Shown: positions 8,968 through 17,768, numbered from the stretch's first letter. The stretch: DNA of 64,000 bases from Pseudarcicella hirudinis (GCF_900115665.1 NZ_FOXH01000001.1:429777-493776); one strand, 5' to 3'. Notes: generated by a model not told the origin, from the letters alone. Made by a program: numbers and translations.

Positions 8968-9379
8968 AGAGGTTTGCCACTGCACTGAAAAAAGAATTGG
9001 CAGCCTGTGAATCGGCAAAAAAATGTTTTCCTTCTGCAATTTTACGATTCCTGAAAGTCCAGAGTACACATACCTGATAATCCAGATTGTTTCCGTCAGA
9101 TCGGTTTGTAACGATATGCTGGCATTCTACTAGATAATTTTCATTTGTACCTGTCACAAGTTTTTCTGATCTGATATCGGAATTACTCATGATTTTGCCC
9201 ATTTTGTCGAAGAATCCGACAACCTCCCTGATGCCTGTACTTATGCCTGAGAGTGGGTGGTCTCCGATAAAGAACCATTTGACATCTTCAGTCATAACTT
9301 CGGAAATACCTTGAAAATCCCGTTCAGCGTACAAGGCAAAGAAACGGTCAATAATGTCTTGATTTGGATTTGTTATCAT
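8966..9379 (-). CDS. SnoaL-like / nuclear transport factor 2 fold protein
   Basis: Small (137 aa) protein of the NTF2-like superfamily, in which a conical alpha+beta barrel binds small hydrophobic ligands or catalyses isomerisation/cyclisation. Typical features: N-terminal helix with IIDRFFALYAERDFQGI, then MTEDVKWFF, and strands ENYLVECQHIVT and LDYQVCVLWTFRNRKIAEGKHFFAD. Catalytic function is unknown. It starts 44 bp after the stop of the lantibiotic dehydratase on the same strand and is therefore probably cotranscribed. Whether it modifies the same product is an inference only; NTF2-like proteins are also common as stand-alone genes. Confidence 0.8.
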   Translation of the reverse strand: MITNPNQDIIDRFFALYAERDFQGISEVMTEDVKWFFIGDHPLSGISTGIREVVGFFDKMGKIMSNSDIRSEKLVTGTNENYLVECQHIVTNRSDGNNLDYQVCVLWTFRNRKIAEGKHFFADSQAANSFFSAVANL

Positions 9380-9423
9380 ACCTGTATCTTGTTGTTATAA
9401 GGTAAATAATCTCATATAAGACT

Positions 9424-12400
9424 TTACTTTTTCTTCATTCTGGCAAGTTTTGATCTGTAATAGTTAAATAAAAAATCATACATAACCAGTTCATGAAGTC
9501 TTTGGTTGTCAGAGATAATTCTGTTAACACACATGTGAATGGTATCTCTGAGATAGAGGCTTAATTGCTGTGTTGTTTTCAGGATAAGGATTTGTTCGAC
9601 AATTGGTCTTATTTTTTCTGATTTCAGGTAAATATATTCAAAAAGTGGTTCATATTCAGAAGGATTATTGCTGTCATTGTCAAGTATTTTAGTAATTAAA
9701 GACCTGTTTTCTCTGAATTTTTGATCCAATTGTACCCTAAGACTCTTATTCATTTTAAATTCCTGTCCGAAACTGTCTTTCATATTTTCCAGCAGATTGT
9801 ATTTTTGAACAAGCTCAAGCCTGAATGCATCGAGATAGTGATCAATGGCTTTCAATCCCCATTGCCATCTGATCTGGTCTCTTTCATCTCCCCAGGTTTG
9901 GCTAAGCATGCCAAGTACTGCATTGCTGTCTTCAAAAAACAGCTGCTCAGTGAGTTCTATCGTATTTGCGCCATAACGTTCCAGTTCTCGCTGATAGGTT
10001 GCTGTAAAAGTCTTGTGTATTATTCCGATTTCCTCAAAAGGCCTGATGAATTGATTGATCAGTAAAATTACTTTGGTCAGGTTTTCGGGATGAGGAATAT
10101 GAAACCGCACCCGGAGATGTTTCTCCGGATCTGCGTAACGAATAAAAAACCATTTGTCAATCAGTTGATTTTGAATAAGCTCCGTTACCAAAGGACCAAA
10201 GGCTTCAGTCAGGATTTTATCAGAAGATTTAATCCCGCAATAGAATTTGTAATAAAGCCATTCAGAGCCTAATGAAAAATCCCGCTGTCTGGCGGTTAAA
10301 TCAGGCTCAGGAGGTCTTTGCTCAAATTTCTCATAAGTTGCCTCATCTCTCAAGAGGATAGCCGCAAACTGATTGGTATAACCCTGATTTGAAAGATCTT
10401 TGACACAGAGGTTTTCAGCGTTAAAAACAAATTCCTTCAACGGGATTGTAGCTTTGTTTTTGACAGAATCAAACCAAGTTTGTAAACTAAGCAGATTTTC
10501 AGAATCAATTAGCAGCTCATTGTCACCTTCAGACAACAGGAAGTACCTTGGAATAGACCATTTTCCGGCAAAAATTGAGAATTCTTCCAGAAGTTTTTCG
10601 CTATCAGCCTGAATAATATGTTCAATATCAGCTTTTTCGAAATTCCAGCCTGCCGGTTCCAGAATGACACTTTTATAGGTTAATCTTGGTGTAAATTTAG
10701 ATTCAGGAAGAATAGACTTCCAGCGAATTCCTAATGATGAGGCCAGATTCTGTGTCTGGAGATCTGCCAGAAAATGATAAACCGGAAGAGCATTATAACT
10801 GAAATTATGGGCATTACTAAGCCTAGGGATAATCTCCTTCCCGGTTTTAGCAGATTTTAAGGTAATTTTATTGCTTAAAATATCTACGCTGACTTCCAGA
10901 TTTTCCAGATTCAGCTGCTGATCGGTCGGGAGGGAAGATTTAGCCAGATACGGAATCTCAAAATTTCTAAAAACCGGGTGCAGCAGGATATTTCCTACAC
11001 GACTTTCCGGAAGATGGACAATTTCAGCAAAATCGACAGCGGGATTTCTCTTTTGTTCCTCTTCAGTAATTTCACAGATAAGTTCTGCAATCTGCTGATC
11101 TGCATGTGCGAAACGACCTAATAGATTTGCTGCACTGGAACCGCCTGCATTTTCAATGAGTACCTGAAACTTTTCATCTCCGGTGAGGCGAAACATTACC
11201 GGAAAGGATGGAGGCATTTTTTGACCGACAGCCTGTAAATCACTTAAATCCTCTTCCTTAATTTCCACAATAAAATCATTGTTTTTAATGGCGTTTTTCC
11301 ATTTATCAATCAGAAATTTATGGTTTTTACTGACAGAAATATTACCTGATTCTTTGGCATTTTGCGGTAAAGCGATGCCTTCTGTAATTGGCGTATTGAT
11401 AGTTTTACCCGAATTTCCGTAACCGATACCCATTTCTGTATCCAGCACCTCAAGCAGGGGCATAGAACGCCCTTCATACCGATCGAAGAATTTCGATCTG
11501 AATTCTGCTAAACTATTATTATCACCGGTTAAACTAAGCAAACTGAGTACATACAGTGCATCTTCCAGATCTTTTTGATGTTTTTGATCTACTTTATGAG
11601 TGGTGAGATGTTTGACAAGGTCTGTTTGAAAGAGCTTTCCATCTTCGAATGGAACATTTAATTGTTCAATAATTCTGGTAATTTCGCCGTAAAGTTCAGC
11701 TTCATTTGAGCCTTGATGATCTATTTTTTCAAGTCTTTTTTCAATTTCTTCCAAAACGGAAACAATTCCGTCGAATTCGTGTGAATGATTAATCTTTTGG
11801 ATGACTTTTAAAATCTGCTGGGTAAATTCCTCTCCGGTAATTGAAGGCTCAAGCTCGTTTACCAGCAGTTGTACATTGATCAGTTCATCTATAAAACTTG
11901 CTGCTTCATCTTCTGAAATGTCATCATCCATCAGATTCATGATCATAGTATCAGGAAGGCTGCCATTTTTACAGAGTTCCAGTACTTTTTCAATATATTC
12001 TGAGCTGGTGATGGCACTAATCTGATGTGTCCGCTGACCATTGATATATTTGTACTCAACATAGCGTATTTCATCGGCAATTCTGTAAATACTTGAATTG
12101 GGGAAATAGACTAGCTTTTGTTTGATTTGAGGAATTTCTGCCAGTTTTTGGGCTAAAGCACAGGAATAATGCATATCAAGTCTGGTATTTCTTGAAGATT
12201 GTTCCGGGTCTAAAACTAAATCGGTTTCTTCTGCCCATTCAGCCACTGCACAGCCGGCAAACAATCCGAAAGGCGTGCAGCGGGTGCTCATTCTGAGGTA
12301 GTATTTACTTAATGAAAAAGTCAGTTTCTGTATTTTTCTGGGATCAGACGATTTCCCTTCTTTCCAGTTAAGAGCTTCCTCATGCAAAACGGGAGAAGCC

Positions 12401-12531
12401 AGATAAAGCGCTTCCATGAAATGCCTGTCATTTAGCTTGCTTTTTATAAAATCAACAGTAATCTTCTCATTAAATGGTAAGGAGGGGGTTCGGAGTATAA
12501 GTTTTGAATGAAAGTGATAGGGTTGAAACAT
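9424..12531 (-). CDS. Lantibiotic dehydratase (LanB-like, glutamylation plus elimination domains)
   Basis: Full-length (1035 aa) LanB-type enzyme. In characterised members the N-terminal domain uses glutamyl-tRNA to activate Ser/Thr of a precursor peptide and the C-terminal SpaB_C/thiopeptide-type domain eliminates glutamate to give dehydroalanine or dehydrobutyrine. Landmarks: YYLRMSTRCTPFGLFAGC near residues 77-94, a long alpha/beta body, and a SpaB_C domain from about 770 (WLYYKFYCG, WFFIRYADPEKHLRVRFH, HKTFTATYQRELERYGG-like segment). No lanthionine cyclase, transporter, protease or precursor peptide was found on either side. A SnoaL-like gene follows. It may act on a remote precursor or belong to a class that uses other substrates. 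Confidence 0.9.
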   Translation of the reverse strand: MFQPYHFHSKLILRTPSLPFNEKITVDFIKSKLNDRHFMEALYLASPVLHEEALNWKEGKSSDPRKIQKLTFSLSKYYLRMSTRCTPFGLFAGCAVAEWAEETDLVLDPEQSSRNTRLDMHYSCALAQKLAEIPQIKQKLVYFPNSSIYRIADEIRYVEYKYINGQRTHQISAITSSEYIEKVLELCKNGSLPDTMIMNLMDDDISEDEAASFIDELINVQLLVNELEPSITGEEFTQQILKVIQKINHSHEFDGIVSVLEEIEKRLEKIDHQGSNEAELYGEITRIIEQLNVPFEDGKLFQTDLVKHLTTHKVDQKHQKDLEDALYVLSLLSLTGDNNSLAEFRSKFFDRYEGRSMPLLEVLDTEMGIGYGNSGKTINTPITEGIALPQNAKESGNISVSKNHKFLIDKWKNAIKNNDFIVEIKEEDLSDLQAVGQKMPPSFPVMFRLTGDEKFQVLIENAGGSSAANLLGRFAHADQQIAELICEITEEEQKRNPAVDFAEIVHLPESRVGNILLHPVFRNFEIPYLAKSSLPTDQQLNLENLEVSVDILSNKITLKSAKTGKEIIPRLSNAHNFSYNALPVYHFLADLQTQNLASSLGIRWKSILPESKFTPRLTYKSVILEPAGWNFEKADIEHIIQADSEKLLEEFSIFAGKWSIPRYFLLSEGDNELLIDSENLLSLQTWFDSVKNKATIPLKEFVFNAENLCVKDLSNQGYTNQFAAILLRDEATYEKFEQRPPEPDLTARQRDFSLGSEWLYYKFYCGIKSSDKILTEAFGPLVTELIQNQLIDKWFFIRYADPEKHLRVRFHIPHPENLTKVILLINQFIRPFEEIGIIHKTFTATYQRELERYGANTIELTEQLFFEDSNAVLGMLSQTWGDERDQIRWQWGLKAIDHYLDAFRLELVQKYNLLENMKDSFGQEFKMNKSLRVQLDQKFRENRSLITKILDNDSNNPSEYEPLFEYIYLKSEKIRPIVEQILILKTTQQLSLYLRDTIHMCVNRIISDNQRLHELVMYDFLFNYYRSKLARMKKK

Positions 12532-12579
12532 GTGGTTTGGAGAATTATTAAATGATATATTTTATAATGGAATTTAATC

Positions 12580-12602
12580 GGAATACTAAAATTCAGTATT
12601 CC
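12580..12602. promoter_or_regulatory. Inverted repeat in the lanB-like leader
   Basis: GGAATACT (12580-12587) and AGTATTCC (12595-12602) form a perfect 8-bp inverted repeat with a 7-base spacer. It lies just downstream of the predicted start point of the dehydratase gene and about 50 bp before its ATG, a suitable place for an operator or an mRNA hairpin. Confidence 0.5.
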
Positions 12603-12614
12603 ATCTTCAAAAGT

Positions 12615-12644
12615 CAAATCTAATTTTTAGATTCTTTGGTACAA
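12615..12644 (-). promoter_or_regulatory. Predicted promoter of the lantibiotic dehydratase gene
   Basis: On the minus strand TTG (12644-12642), a 19-base spacer and TAGATTTG (12622-12615) match the Bacteroidota -33/-7 consensus TTG-N17-23-TAnnTTTG. Predicted start near 12608, leaving a leader of about 75 bases. Confidence 0.55.
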
Positions 12645-12704
12645 TCTGAAAATTTTGTAAATATCTGTGAAAGAAATATAAAAAGCTTATTGTTTTAAAT
12701 TTTG

Positions 12705-12712
12705 TAACTTTG
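12705..12712 (+). promoter_or_regulatory. Possible -7 promoter box before the HYC_CC_PP-like gene
   Basis: TAACTTTG fits TAnnTTTG. A TTG upstream is present only at 12-base spacing (12690-12692), shorter than usual, so support is partial. The gene starts at 12770. Confidence 0.35.
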
Positions 12713-12769
12713 TGTTTATAAGGAGAAATGATTTTGATTTTTCAGGCGTTTACTGCTAATAATTAGTGT

Positions 12770-13201
12770 ATGAAGATTTTTTTGATTCGCATATTTTGCC
12801 TTTTCATGAGCCTCCAGGTGCTTTTTGCAAGTACCGGATTCGCCATGACTGAGCATTTTTGCAGAATCAGCAGAATAAAGACCTATTTTGTACATAAAGA
12901 TGAAGGTTGTTGTTCTAAGAAATCCGAGAAGCTTTTATTGAAAGCGAAACAGATTGTCAGGAAAGACAAATGCTGTGATCTGCAAACAATCTTTAGTAAA
13001 ATCAATACAGAATCAAACAGTAATTACAATTTTGATTTAAAAGCTCCTCAATTAAACTGGGCATTACTGAATACGCAGATTCCGGTATTTTCAGAACAGA
13101 TGTCGGGATTTGTATCTTTTCAGGTTCCGCATTATTACAGCCCGGCACCTCCGCCTTCCGGAAGGCAGCTGCTTATTCTTAATCAATCCTTTCTTATTTG
13201 A
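12770..13201 (+). CDS. HYC_CC_PP-like secreted protein, Cys-rich
   Basis: Small (143 aa) protein with an N-terminal signal peptide (IFCLFMSLQVLFASTGFA). Conserved-looking features are EHFC after the signal, two CC pairs (EGCC and DKCC), and a C-terminal SPAPPPSGR motif. This order (H-x-C, CC, PP) fits the Bacteroidota HYC_CC_PP family, whose function is unknown. Five mature-region cysteines and His suit metal binding in the periplasm. It directly precedes a TonB-dependent receptor, an AraC regulator with CxxC and an HMA protein, all on the same strand, which suggests a role in copper or another soft metal. Family name is from motif resemblance, not a search. Confidence 0.75.
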   Translation: MKIFLIRIFCLFMSLQVLFASTGFAMTEHFCRISRIKTYFVHKDEGCCSKKSEKLLLKAKQIVRKDKCCDLQTIFSKINTESNSNYNFDLKAPQLNWALLNTQIPVFSEQMSGFVSFQVPHYYSPAPPPSGRQLLILNQSFLI

Positions 13202-13353
13202 TCTTGTTGGTGTTTTTTCTGCAATGCAGAAGACTGTCTGACGTTTTATTACAGTAATTCAAAATACTGTGTCAGTCCGGATTCGAATTTGCCTCCGATT
13301 CTCCTGTCGGAAATTAAACATTCTATTCCTTTTTTCACCAACAATCATTAATC

Positions 13354-15618
13354 GTGAAGACACAAATAATATCTTTCCTCATGCGGGCGCAGTTTGTCAT
13401 GTTCTCATTACTTTTTATCAGTTATTCAAATGTTTATGCACAAAACTTTACAAAAGGTGCCGTGTATGAAAAGAAAGCTGATGGTAAAAATGAACCATTA
13501 ATAGGCGCAACGCTTCGCTGGCAAAATGCCAAAGACGGAGGAACCTCTACTGATACAGAAGGAAAATTCACCCTCAAAAAACAAGCCGGAAATCATGAAC
13601 TTATTGTTTCGTTTGTAGGATATAAAACAGACACAATTATGGTTCATTCCTCAGATTTTCAGGAGATTTTCCTTCAGCCTGACAACTCTTCTTTACAGGA
13701 GGTTACTGTGAGAAGTTCTGCTACGAGTATTGACCGACTGAACCCGATTCACACAGAGATTATCACCACCAAAGCACTTGCCAAAGCGGCCTGTTGCAAC
13801 CTTTCCGAGAGTTTTGAAACAAATGCTTCTGTTTCTGTAAGCTATTCAGATGCTGTAACCGGTGCGAAACAGATTCAGATGCTTGGACTTTCCGGTAATT
13901 ATGTTCAGATTAATACTGAAAATATTCCAAATATCAGAGGGTTAAATTCTACGTTTGGACTCAATTATATTCCCGGAACCTGGGTTAGCTCAATTGATGT
14001 AGGAAAGGGAGCAGGTTCCGTGGTAAATGGCTATGAATCTATGATCGGAGTATTGAATGTAGAACTGGCAAAACCTGATGTTTCTGATAAATTATACCTC
14101 AATACTTATCTCAATAGCCAGGGAAGGGGAGAAATAAACCTGAATCTGGCGAATACGCTTAATAAAAAATGGTCAGTTGGCTTATTAACTCATGCAAGTA
14201 CACTTCAGACCAAACTTGATAAGAATAATGACGGATTTCTTGATTTACCGCTCTATACCCAATACAATGTGTTAAATCGCTGGAAATATCAGGGAGACCG
14301 CCTGATGGCTCAATTCGGTGTAAAGGCTTTGTACGAAGATCGTCTGGGTGGTCAGGTAGACTTTAATCCTGATACCGATAGAAATAAAGGCGTTCATTAC
14401 GGGTTTGGAAGTGTAACCAGGAGATATGAGTTTTTCAGTAAAACGGCTCAGTTATTTCCTGAAAAGCCTTACAAAGGCTTAGGTTTAATTATCAATGCAT
14501 TGGTTCATGATAATACTTCATATTTCGGGTTTAAAAATTATAACGGAAAAGAACAAAGTTTTTATGCCAATCTGATTTACCAGAATATCATAGATAACAC
14601 GAATCATCAGTATAAGGCAGGTCTGAGCTATTTATTGGATGACTATAATGAAAAGTATATAGATTCTACTTTTAAAAGAACAGAATCTGTACCGGGCGTT
14701 TTTGGTGAATATACTTTTACTGTTCCTGAAAAATTCACCCTCGTACTCGGCAGCAGGGTTGATTTTCATAACCTTTATGGTACAAGGTTTACACCGAGAG
14801 CTCATGTGAAATATGATTTGAGTAACGACTGGCATCTGAGAGCAAGTGCAGGTAAAGGCTGGAGAATGCCTAATGCGATTGCTGAGAATTTTGGTATGCT
14901 GATTAATTCAAGACAATTATCTGTTCCGGAAGCAATCCGCCCGGAAGAATCCTGGAATTATGGTATAAGCCTTACCAACGATTTTATGATTTTTGGTAAA
15001 AAAGGAACGTTTTTACTCGATTATTACCGGACAGACTTCCAGAATCAATTGATTGTGGATATGGAAAATGCCGATTATGTCAGATTTTATAACCTTAAAG
15101 GACGATCATATTCTAATAGCTTTCAGGCGGAAGTGAATTACAGCCCTCTGGATCGAATGGATGTAAAACTGGCTTATCGTCTTTTTGATGTGGAAAATGA
15201 TGTCAGAACTTCAAACGGGGAACTTACTCTTTTACCGAAACAGTTTGTTAATAAGGACAGGATACTATTTAATATCGGTTACGCAACCAAATGGGATAAG
15301 TGGAAATTTGATTTTACCTGGCAATGGAATGGAAAGAGAAGAGTTCCGAATACTGAAGCAGGTCATATTCATACCATTAATTCTGAAACAGTTTTTGCGC
15401 CTGCTTTTTCAAACATCAATGCACAGATTACCCGCGGATTTAAAAAATGGGATTTATATGTAGGAGGGGAGAACCTGAATAATTTTACCCAGCCAAACCC
15501 GATTCTTGGAGCTAATGATCCTTTTGGTAAAACTTTTGATGCTTCTATGGTTTATGGTCCGGTTATTGGAAGAATGATTTACCTGGGAATGCGTTTCAAA
15601 ATACCTAACCGTGTTTAA
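13354..15618 (+). CDS. TonB-dependent outer-membrane receptor of a metal cluster
   Basis: Outer-membrane active transporter (754 aa) with signal peptide, CarboxypepD_reg-like N-terminal Ig-type domain (GAVYEKKADGKNEPLIGATL, with the GKFTLKK and SFVGYKTDTI segments), plug domain (about 115-230), and a 22-strand-type barrel ending in LGMRFKIPNRV. A notable plug segment is AKAACCNLSESFETN with a CC pair, followed by the dense GAKQIQMLGLSGNYVQI stretch. The start is GTG at 13354; an ATG nine codons later (13381) would also keep the signal peptide. It lies in an apparent operon with three likely metal proteins. Substrate, copper-complex or other metal, is inferred from context. Confidence 0.88.
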   Translation: MKTQIISFLMRAQFVMFSLLFISYSNVYAQNFTKGAVYEKKADGKNEPLIGATLRWQNAKDGGTSTDTEGKFTLKKQAGNHELIVSFVGYKTDTIMVHSSDFQEIFLQPDNSSLQEVTVRSSATSIDRLNPIHTEIITTKALAKAACCNLSESFETNASVSVSYSDAVTGAKQIQMLGLSGNYVQINTENIPNIRGLNSTFGLNYIPGTWVSSIDVGKGAGSVVNGYESMIGVLNVELAKPDVSDKLYLNTYLNSQGRGEINLNLANTLNKKWSVGLLTHASTLQTKLDKNNDGFLDLPLYTQYNVLNRWKYQGDRLMAQFGVKALYEDRLGGQVDFNPDTDRNKGVHYGFGSVTRRYEFFSKTAQLFPEKPYKGLGLIINALVHDNTSYFGFKNYNGKEQSFYANLIYQNIIDNTNHQYKAGLSYLLDDYNEKYIDSTFKRTESVPGVFGEYTFTVPEKFTLVLGSRVDFHNLYGTRFTPRAHVKYDLSNDWHLRASAGKGWRMPNAIAENFGMLINSRQLSVPEAIRPEESWNYGISLTNDFMIFGKKGTFLLDYYRTDFQNQLIVDMENADYVRFYNLKGRSYSNSFQAEVNYSPLDRMDVKLAYRLFDVENDVRTSNGELTLLPKQFVNKDRILFNIGYATKWDKWKFDFTWQWNGKRRVPNTEAGHIHTINSETVFAPAFSNINAQITRGFKKWDLYVGGENLNNFTQPNPILGANDPFGKTFDASMVYGPVIGRMIYLGMRFKIPNRV

Positions 15619-15661
15619 GAACGTTGATAATATTATTTGCAGGTGTTTTAATTAAAGAAAT

Positions 15662-16225
15662 ATGGATTTTTACATAAAAAATATGGTTTGCGATCGTTGT
15701 AAAATGGTAGTACGCCAGACCTTTGAAGACCTTGGTCTCTCTCCCGACTCTGTTGAGTTGGGGGAGGTTAAACTTTCTCTGGAGCCTGAACCGGCACAGG
15801 TTAATAAAATTGCTGAAAAATTGCAGTCTTACGGTTTTGAGCTTTTAGATGATAAGAAGAATCAGATTGTAGAAAAAATAAAAAATGCAGTCAGAGAATT
15901 GGTTCATCAGCATCCTGACAGCCTTAAAAAGATCACTTCTTCCGTATTTATTGCTGAAAAGGTGGGAAAAGATTACAAATACCTGAGCGGACTTTTTTCG
16001 GAATCCGAAGGAACAACAATCGAACAGTTCTTAATTGAACAGAAAATAGAGCGGGTCAAAGAATTGCTGGCCTATGATGAATTGAACCTGAGCCAGATTG
16101 CCGATCAGCTATATTACAGTAGTGTACAGCATCTTTCTACACAGTTTAAAAAAGTGACAGGACTCACTCCAAGTAGCTTTAAAGAAAACCGTGATAAAAA
16201 AAGAAAAACGATTGACTCCATCTGA
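15662..16225 (+). CDS. AraC-family regulator with N-terminal CxxC (HMA-like) domain
   Basis: Probable one-component metal-responsive transcription factor (187 aa). Residues 1-70 resemble a small ferredoxin-like HMA fold: MVCDRCKMVVRQTFEDLG has CxxC (C10, C13) at the usual first loop, followed by a strand-helix pattern ending in SYGFELLDD. Residues 80-180 form an AraC HTH_18 domain (DYKYLSGLFSESEGTTIEQF, LNLSQIADQLYYSSVQHLST, TGLTPSSFKENR). No cupin-like sensor domain is present. It sits between the TonB receptor (gap 43 bp) and a secreted HMA protein. Cu(I) is the most likely ligand given neighbours; other thiophilic metals are possible. Confidence 0.85.
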   Translation: MDFYIKNMVCDRCKMVVRQTFEDLGLSPDSVELGEVKLSLEPEPAQVNKIAEKLQSYGFELLDDKKNQIVEKIKNAVRELVHQHPDSLKKITSSVFIAEKVGKDYKYLSGLFSESEGTTIEQFLIEQKIERVKELLAYDELNLSQIADQLYYSSVQHLSTQFKKVTGLTPSSFKENRDKKRKTIDSI

Positions 16226-16287
16226 TAAAGATTTTCAGGTTTTTATCAGAAATTTTCATACTTTCAACTATTAATTTTTATAATCCC

Positions 16288-16632
16288 ATGAAAAAGAACA
16301 TTTTAACGCTGGTTTTCCTTTTGGCCTCAATTTTGACTTATGCCACAGGACCTAAACCTCAAACTGTAAAGATTAAAACTTCTGCCATCTGTGAAATGTG
16401 TAAAGCGAGAATTGAAAAGAATCTTGCCTTTACCAAGGGCGTTTCGGATGCAGACCTGAATCTGGATGATAAAGTGATTACAGTTACTTTTAATCCTAAG
16501 AAAACCAGTGTAGACAAAATCAAACAGGCTATTTCAGAAGTCGGATATGATGCGGATGAGTTAACAGCGAATGAGAAAGGGTATAATAAATTGCCTTCAT
16601 GCTGTAAGAAAGATGCAGAGAAGCATCAGTAA
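16288..16632 (+). CDS. Secreted heavy-metal-associated (HMA) domain protein
   Basis: Periplasmic metal carrier candidate (114 aa). A signal peptide (ILTLVFLLASILTYA) precedes one HMA domain with the CxxC metal site in SAICEMCKARIEKNL and the typical end EVGYDADEL. A C-terminal extension carries another cysteine pair and a histidine (LPSCCKKDAEKH). HMA domains transfer Cu(I), Zn(II) or Hg(II) by ligand exchange; the CxxC lacks the usual Met before it, having Ala-Ile instead. It is the last gene of the four-gene run starting at 12770 and is closed by a strong hairpin. Confidence 0.87.
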   Translation: MKKNILTLVFLLASILTYATGPKPQTVKIKTSAICEMCKARIEKNLAFTKGVSDADLNLDDKVITVTFNPKKTSVDKIKQAISEVGYDADELTANEKGYNKLPSCCKKDAEKHQ

Positions 16633-16646
16633 ACATAAACTGATAT

Positions 16647-16686
16647 AAAAAGGGCGATTTCTGTTAAGAAATCGCCCTTTTTTGTA
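16647..16686. terminator. Bidirectional terminator between convergent genes
   Basis: AAAGGGCGATTTC and GAAATCGCCCTTT form a 13-bp perfect stem with a short loop, T-rich on both exits. It serves the HMA gene (plus) and the glycine-zipper gene (minus). Confidence 0.85.
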
Positions 16687-16703
16687 TGAAAACCGGAAAA
16701 TAA

Positions 16704-17228
16704 TTAATTTCCTCTCTGTCTTTCTTTTTTATCAATGATTGCTCCGGTTCCGGCACCTACACCGGCTCCGATTAAGCCACCGATCACAGCACCTTTACCA
16801 GGTCTGTTTTTGTCAATTACTGCTCCTGAAATAGCTCCGACCCCTGCACCGATTAAGGCACCTTTAACAGTATTGCTCATTTTTTTCTTCTTTTTGTGAA
16901 CAACAGGTGCGGCAGTTTCACTTGAAGCTGATGGTGTTGAAACGGTTGGAGAAGCGTTTGAAGCAACTACAGCACTTCCTTTTTCATGAACTGCTGTCAG
17001 ACTGTTTGAAGCAGTTTTGTCATTTTTGTCAACACTTTCTTCTTTTTTTACCTCTTCCATTCTCATAGAATCGATAGCGCTTTGCTTGGCTTGCTGTACT
17101 TTGGCCTCCATTTTCATGGAATCAATAGCCATTTGTTTTGCCTGTTGTACTTCAGCTGAATCTGATTTGTTGTTGTTACATGCTGAGAGTAAAGTGGCGG
17201 CGGTGAAAATTACAAGTAACTGTTTCAT
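16704..17228 (-). CDS. Glycine-zipper lipoprotein (YMGG-like)
   Basis: Predicted lipoprotein (174 aa): signal peptide ending in LLSAC (lipidated Cys17). A near-duplicate block follows (VQQAKQMAIDSMKME then VQQAKQSAIDSMRME, about residues 28-57), probably helical, then a Ser/Thr/Ala-rich linker, a KKKKK patch and two glycine-zipper segments (GALIGAGVGAISGAVIDK and GAVIGGLIGAGVGAG...). Glycine zippers mediate packing in or across a membrane. Such proteins are common Bacteroidota envelope or stress proteins of unknown function. Monocistronic and convergent to the metal genes. Confidence 0.82.
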   Translation of the reverse strand: MKQLLVIFTAATLLSACNNNKSDSAEVQQAKQMAIDSMKMEAKVQQAKQSAIDSMRMEEVKKEESVDKNDKTASNSLTAVHEKGSAVVASNASPTVSTPSASSETAAPVVHKKKKKMSNTVKGALIGAGVGAISGAVIDKNRPGKGAVIGGLIGAGVGAGTGAIIDKKERQRGN

Positions 17229-17529
17229 GATTTTTAAAGTTTAAATGAATCTTATTTTGGAGTGTTCTGAAATAAGACGTTACTAAATTTAAGGTTAGTC
17301 ATCCTGTATACGAGGTGGATTTTAAACCGACTTGTTAAAAAGATGTACCAGTTGGAAACTTTCAATTTTAAACGGAGCTTTTCCCGGAAAAATTGCTTAT
17401 TGTGGAATATATTCCCCATTTGTTGTGTGGAATATCCTGCAAAAATAAAGAGCATTCCCGGTTTTTGAACCAGAAACGCCCTTTTATTAAAAAAAACAAT
17501 GAGTATACGGTCAAATCAGATTGGGATAA
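17229..17529. other. Intergenic stretch without a supported gene
   Basis: About 300 bp between the glycine-zipper gene (its promoter side) and the 3' end of the CopZ-like gene. A 67-codon minus frame at 17252-17455 has no recognisable feature and is rejected. No hairpin with a clear T-run was found behind the copZ-like gene. Confidence 0.5.
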
Positions 17530-17742
17530 TCAGATTACTTCTGCATTGAATCCGGCTTTTTCCAGGGTTTCAATAAGCTGGGGCGTATCAATTTTTTCCT
17601 CACTTTCCACCGTCAGAATTTTATCCGGATTCTCAAGGTCAACTTTCCAGTTTTCAATGTTATCCAGTTGATTTAACAAAGGACTTACTTTTGATACACA
17701 GCCGCTACAGTTTATATCAGTTTTGAATTTTATGGTTTCCAT
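17530..17742 (-). CDS. CopZ-like HMA metallochaperone
   Basis: Stand-alone cytoplasmic HMA domain of 70 residues. The metal site is INCSGCVSKVSP with CxxC at about positions 12-15, and the end EKAGFNAEVI is typical. It begins 26 bp after the stop of the CopA gene on the same strand and is almost certainly cotranscribed, so it probably hands Cu(I) to, or takes it from, that ATPase. Family members can also be annotated as mercuric-type HMA proteins; there is no Met before the first Cys (Ile-Asn instead), so the ligand is not certain. Confidence 0.87.
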   Translation of the reverse strand: METIKFKTDINCSGCVSKVSPLLNQLDNIENWKVDLENPDKILTVESEEKIDTPQLIETLEKAGFNAEVI

Positions 17743-17768
17743 AATGTTATAGTTTGATTTTGAAAAAT

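Noticed and set aside
12728-12766. 12-codon frame after AAGGAG as a possible LanB precursor or leader peptide
   Set aside because: Its product (MILIFQAFTANN) lacks Ser/Cys and a leader region, lies on the opposite strand to the dehydratase, and better fits as leader of the next gene.
17252-17455. 67-codon minus-strand frame
   Set aside because: No family, no hydrophobic or catalytic pattern, located in the intergenic region between well-defined genes.
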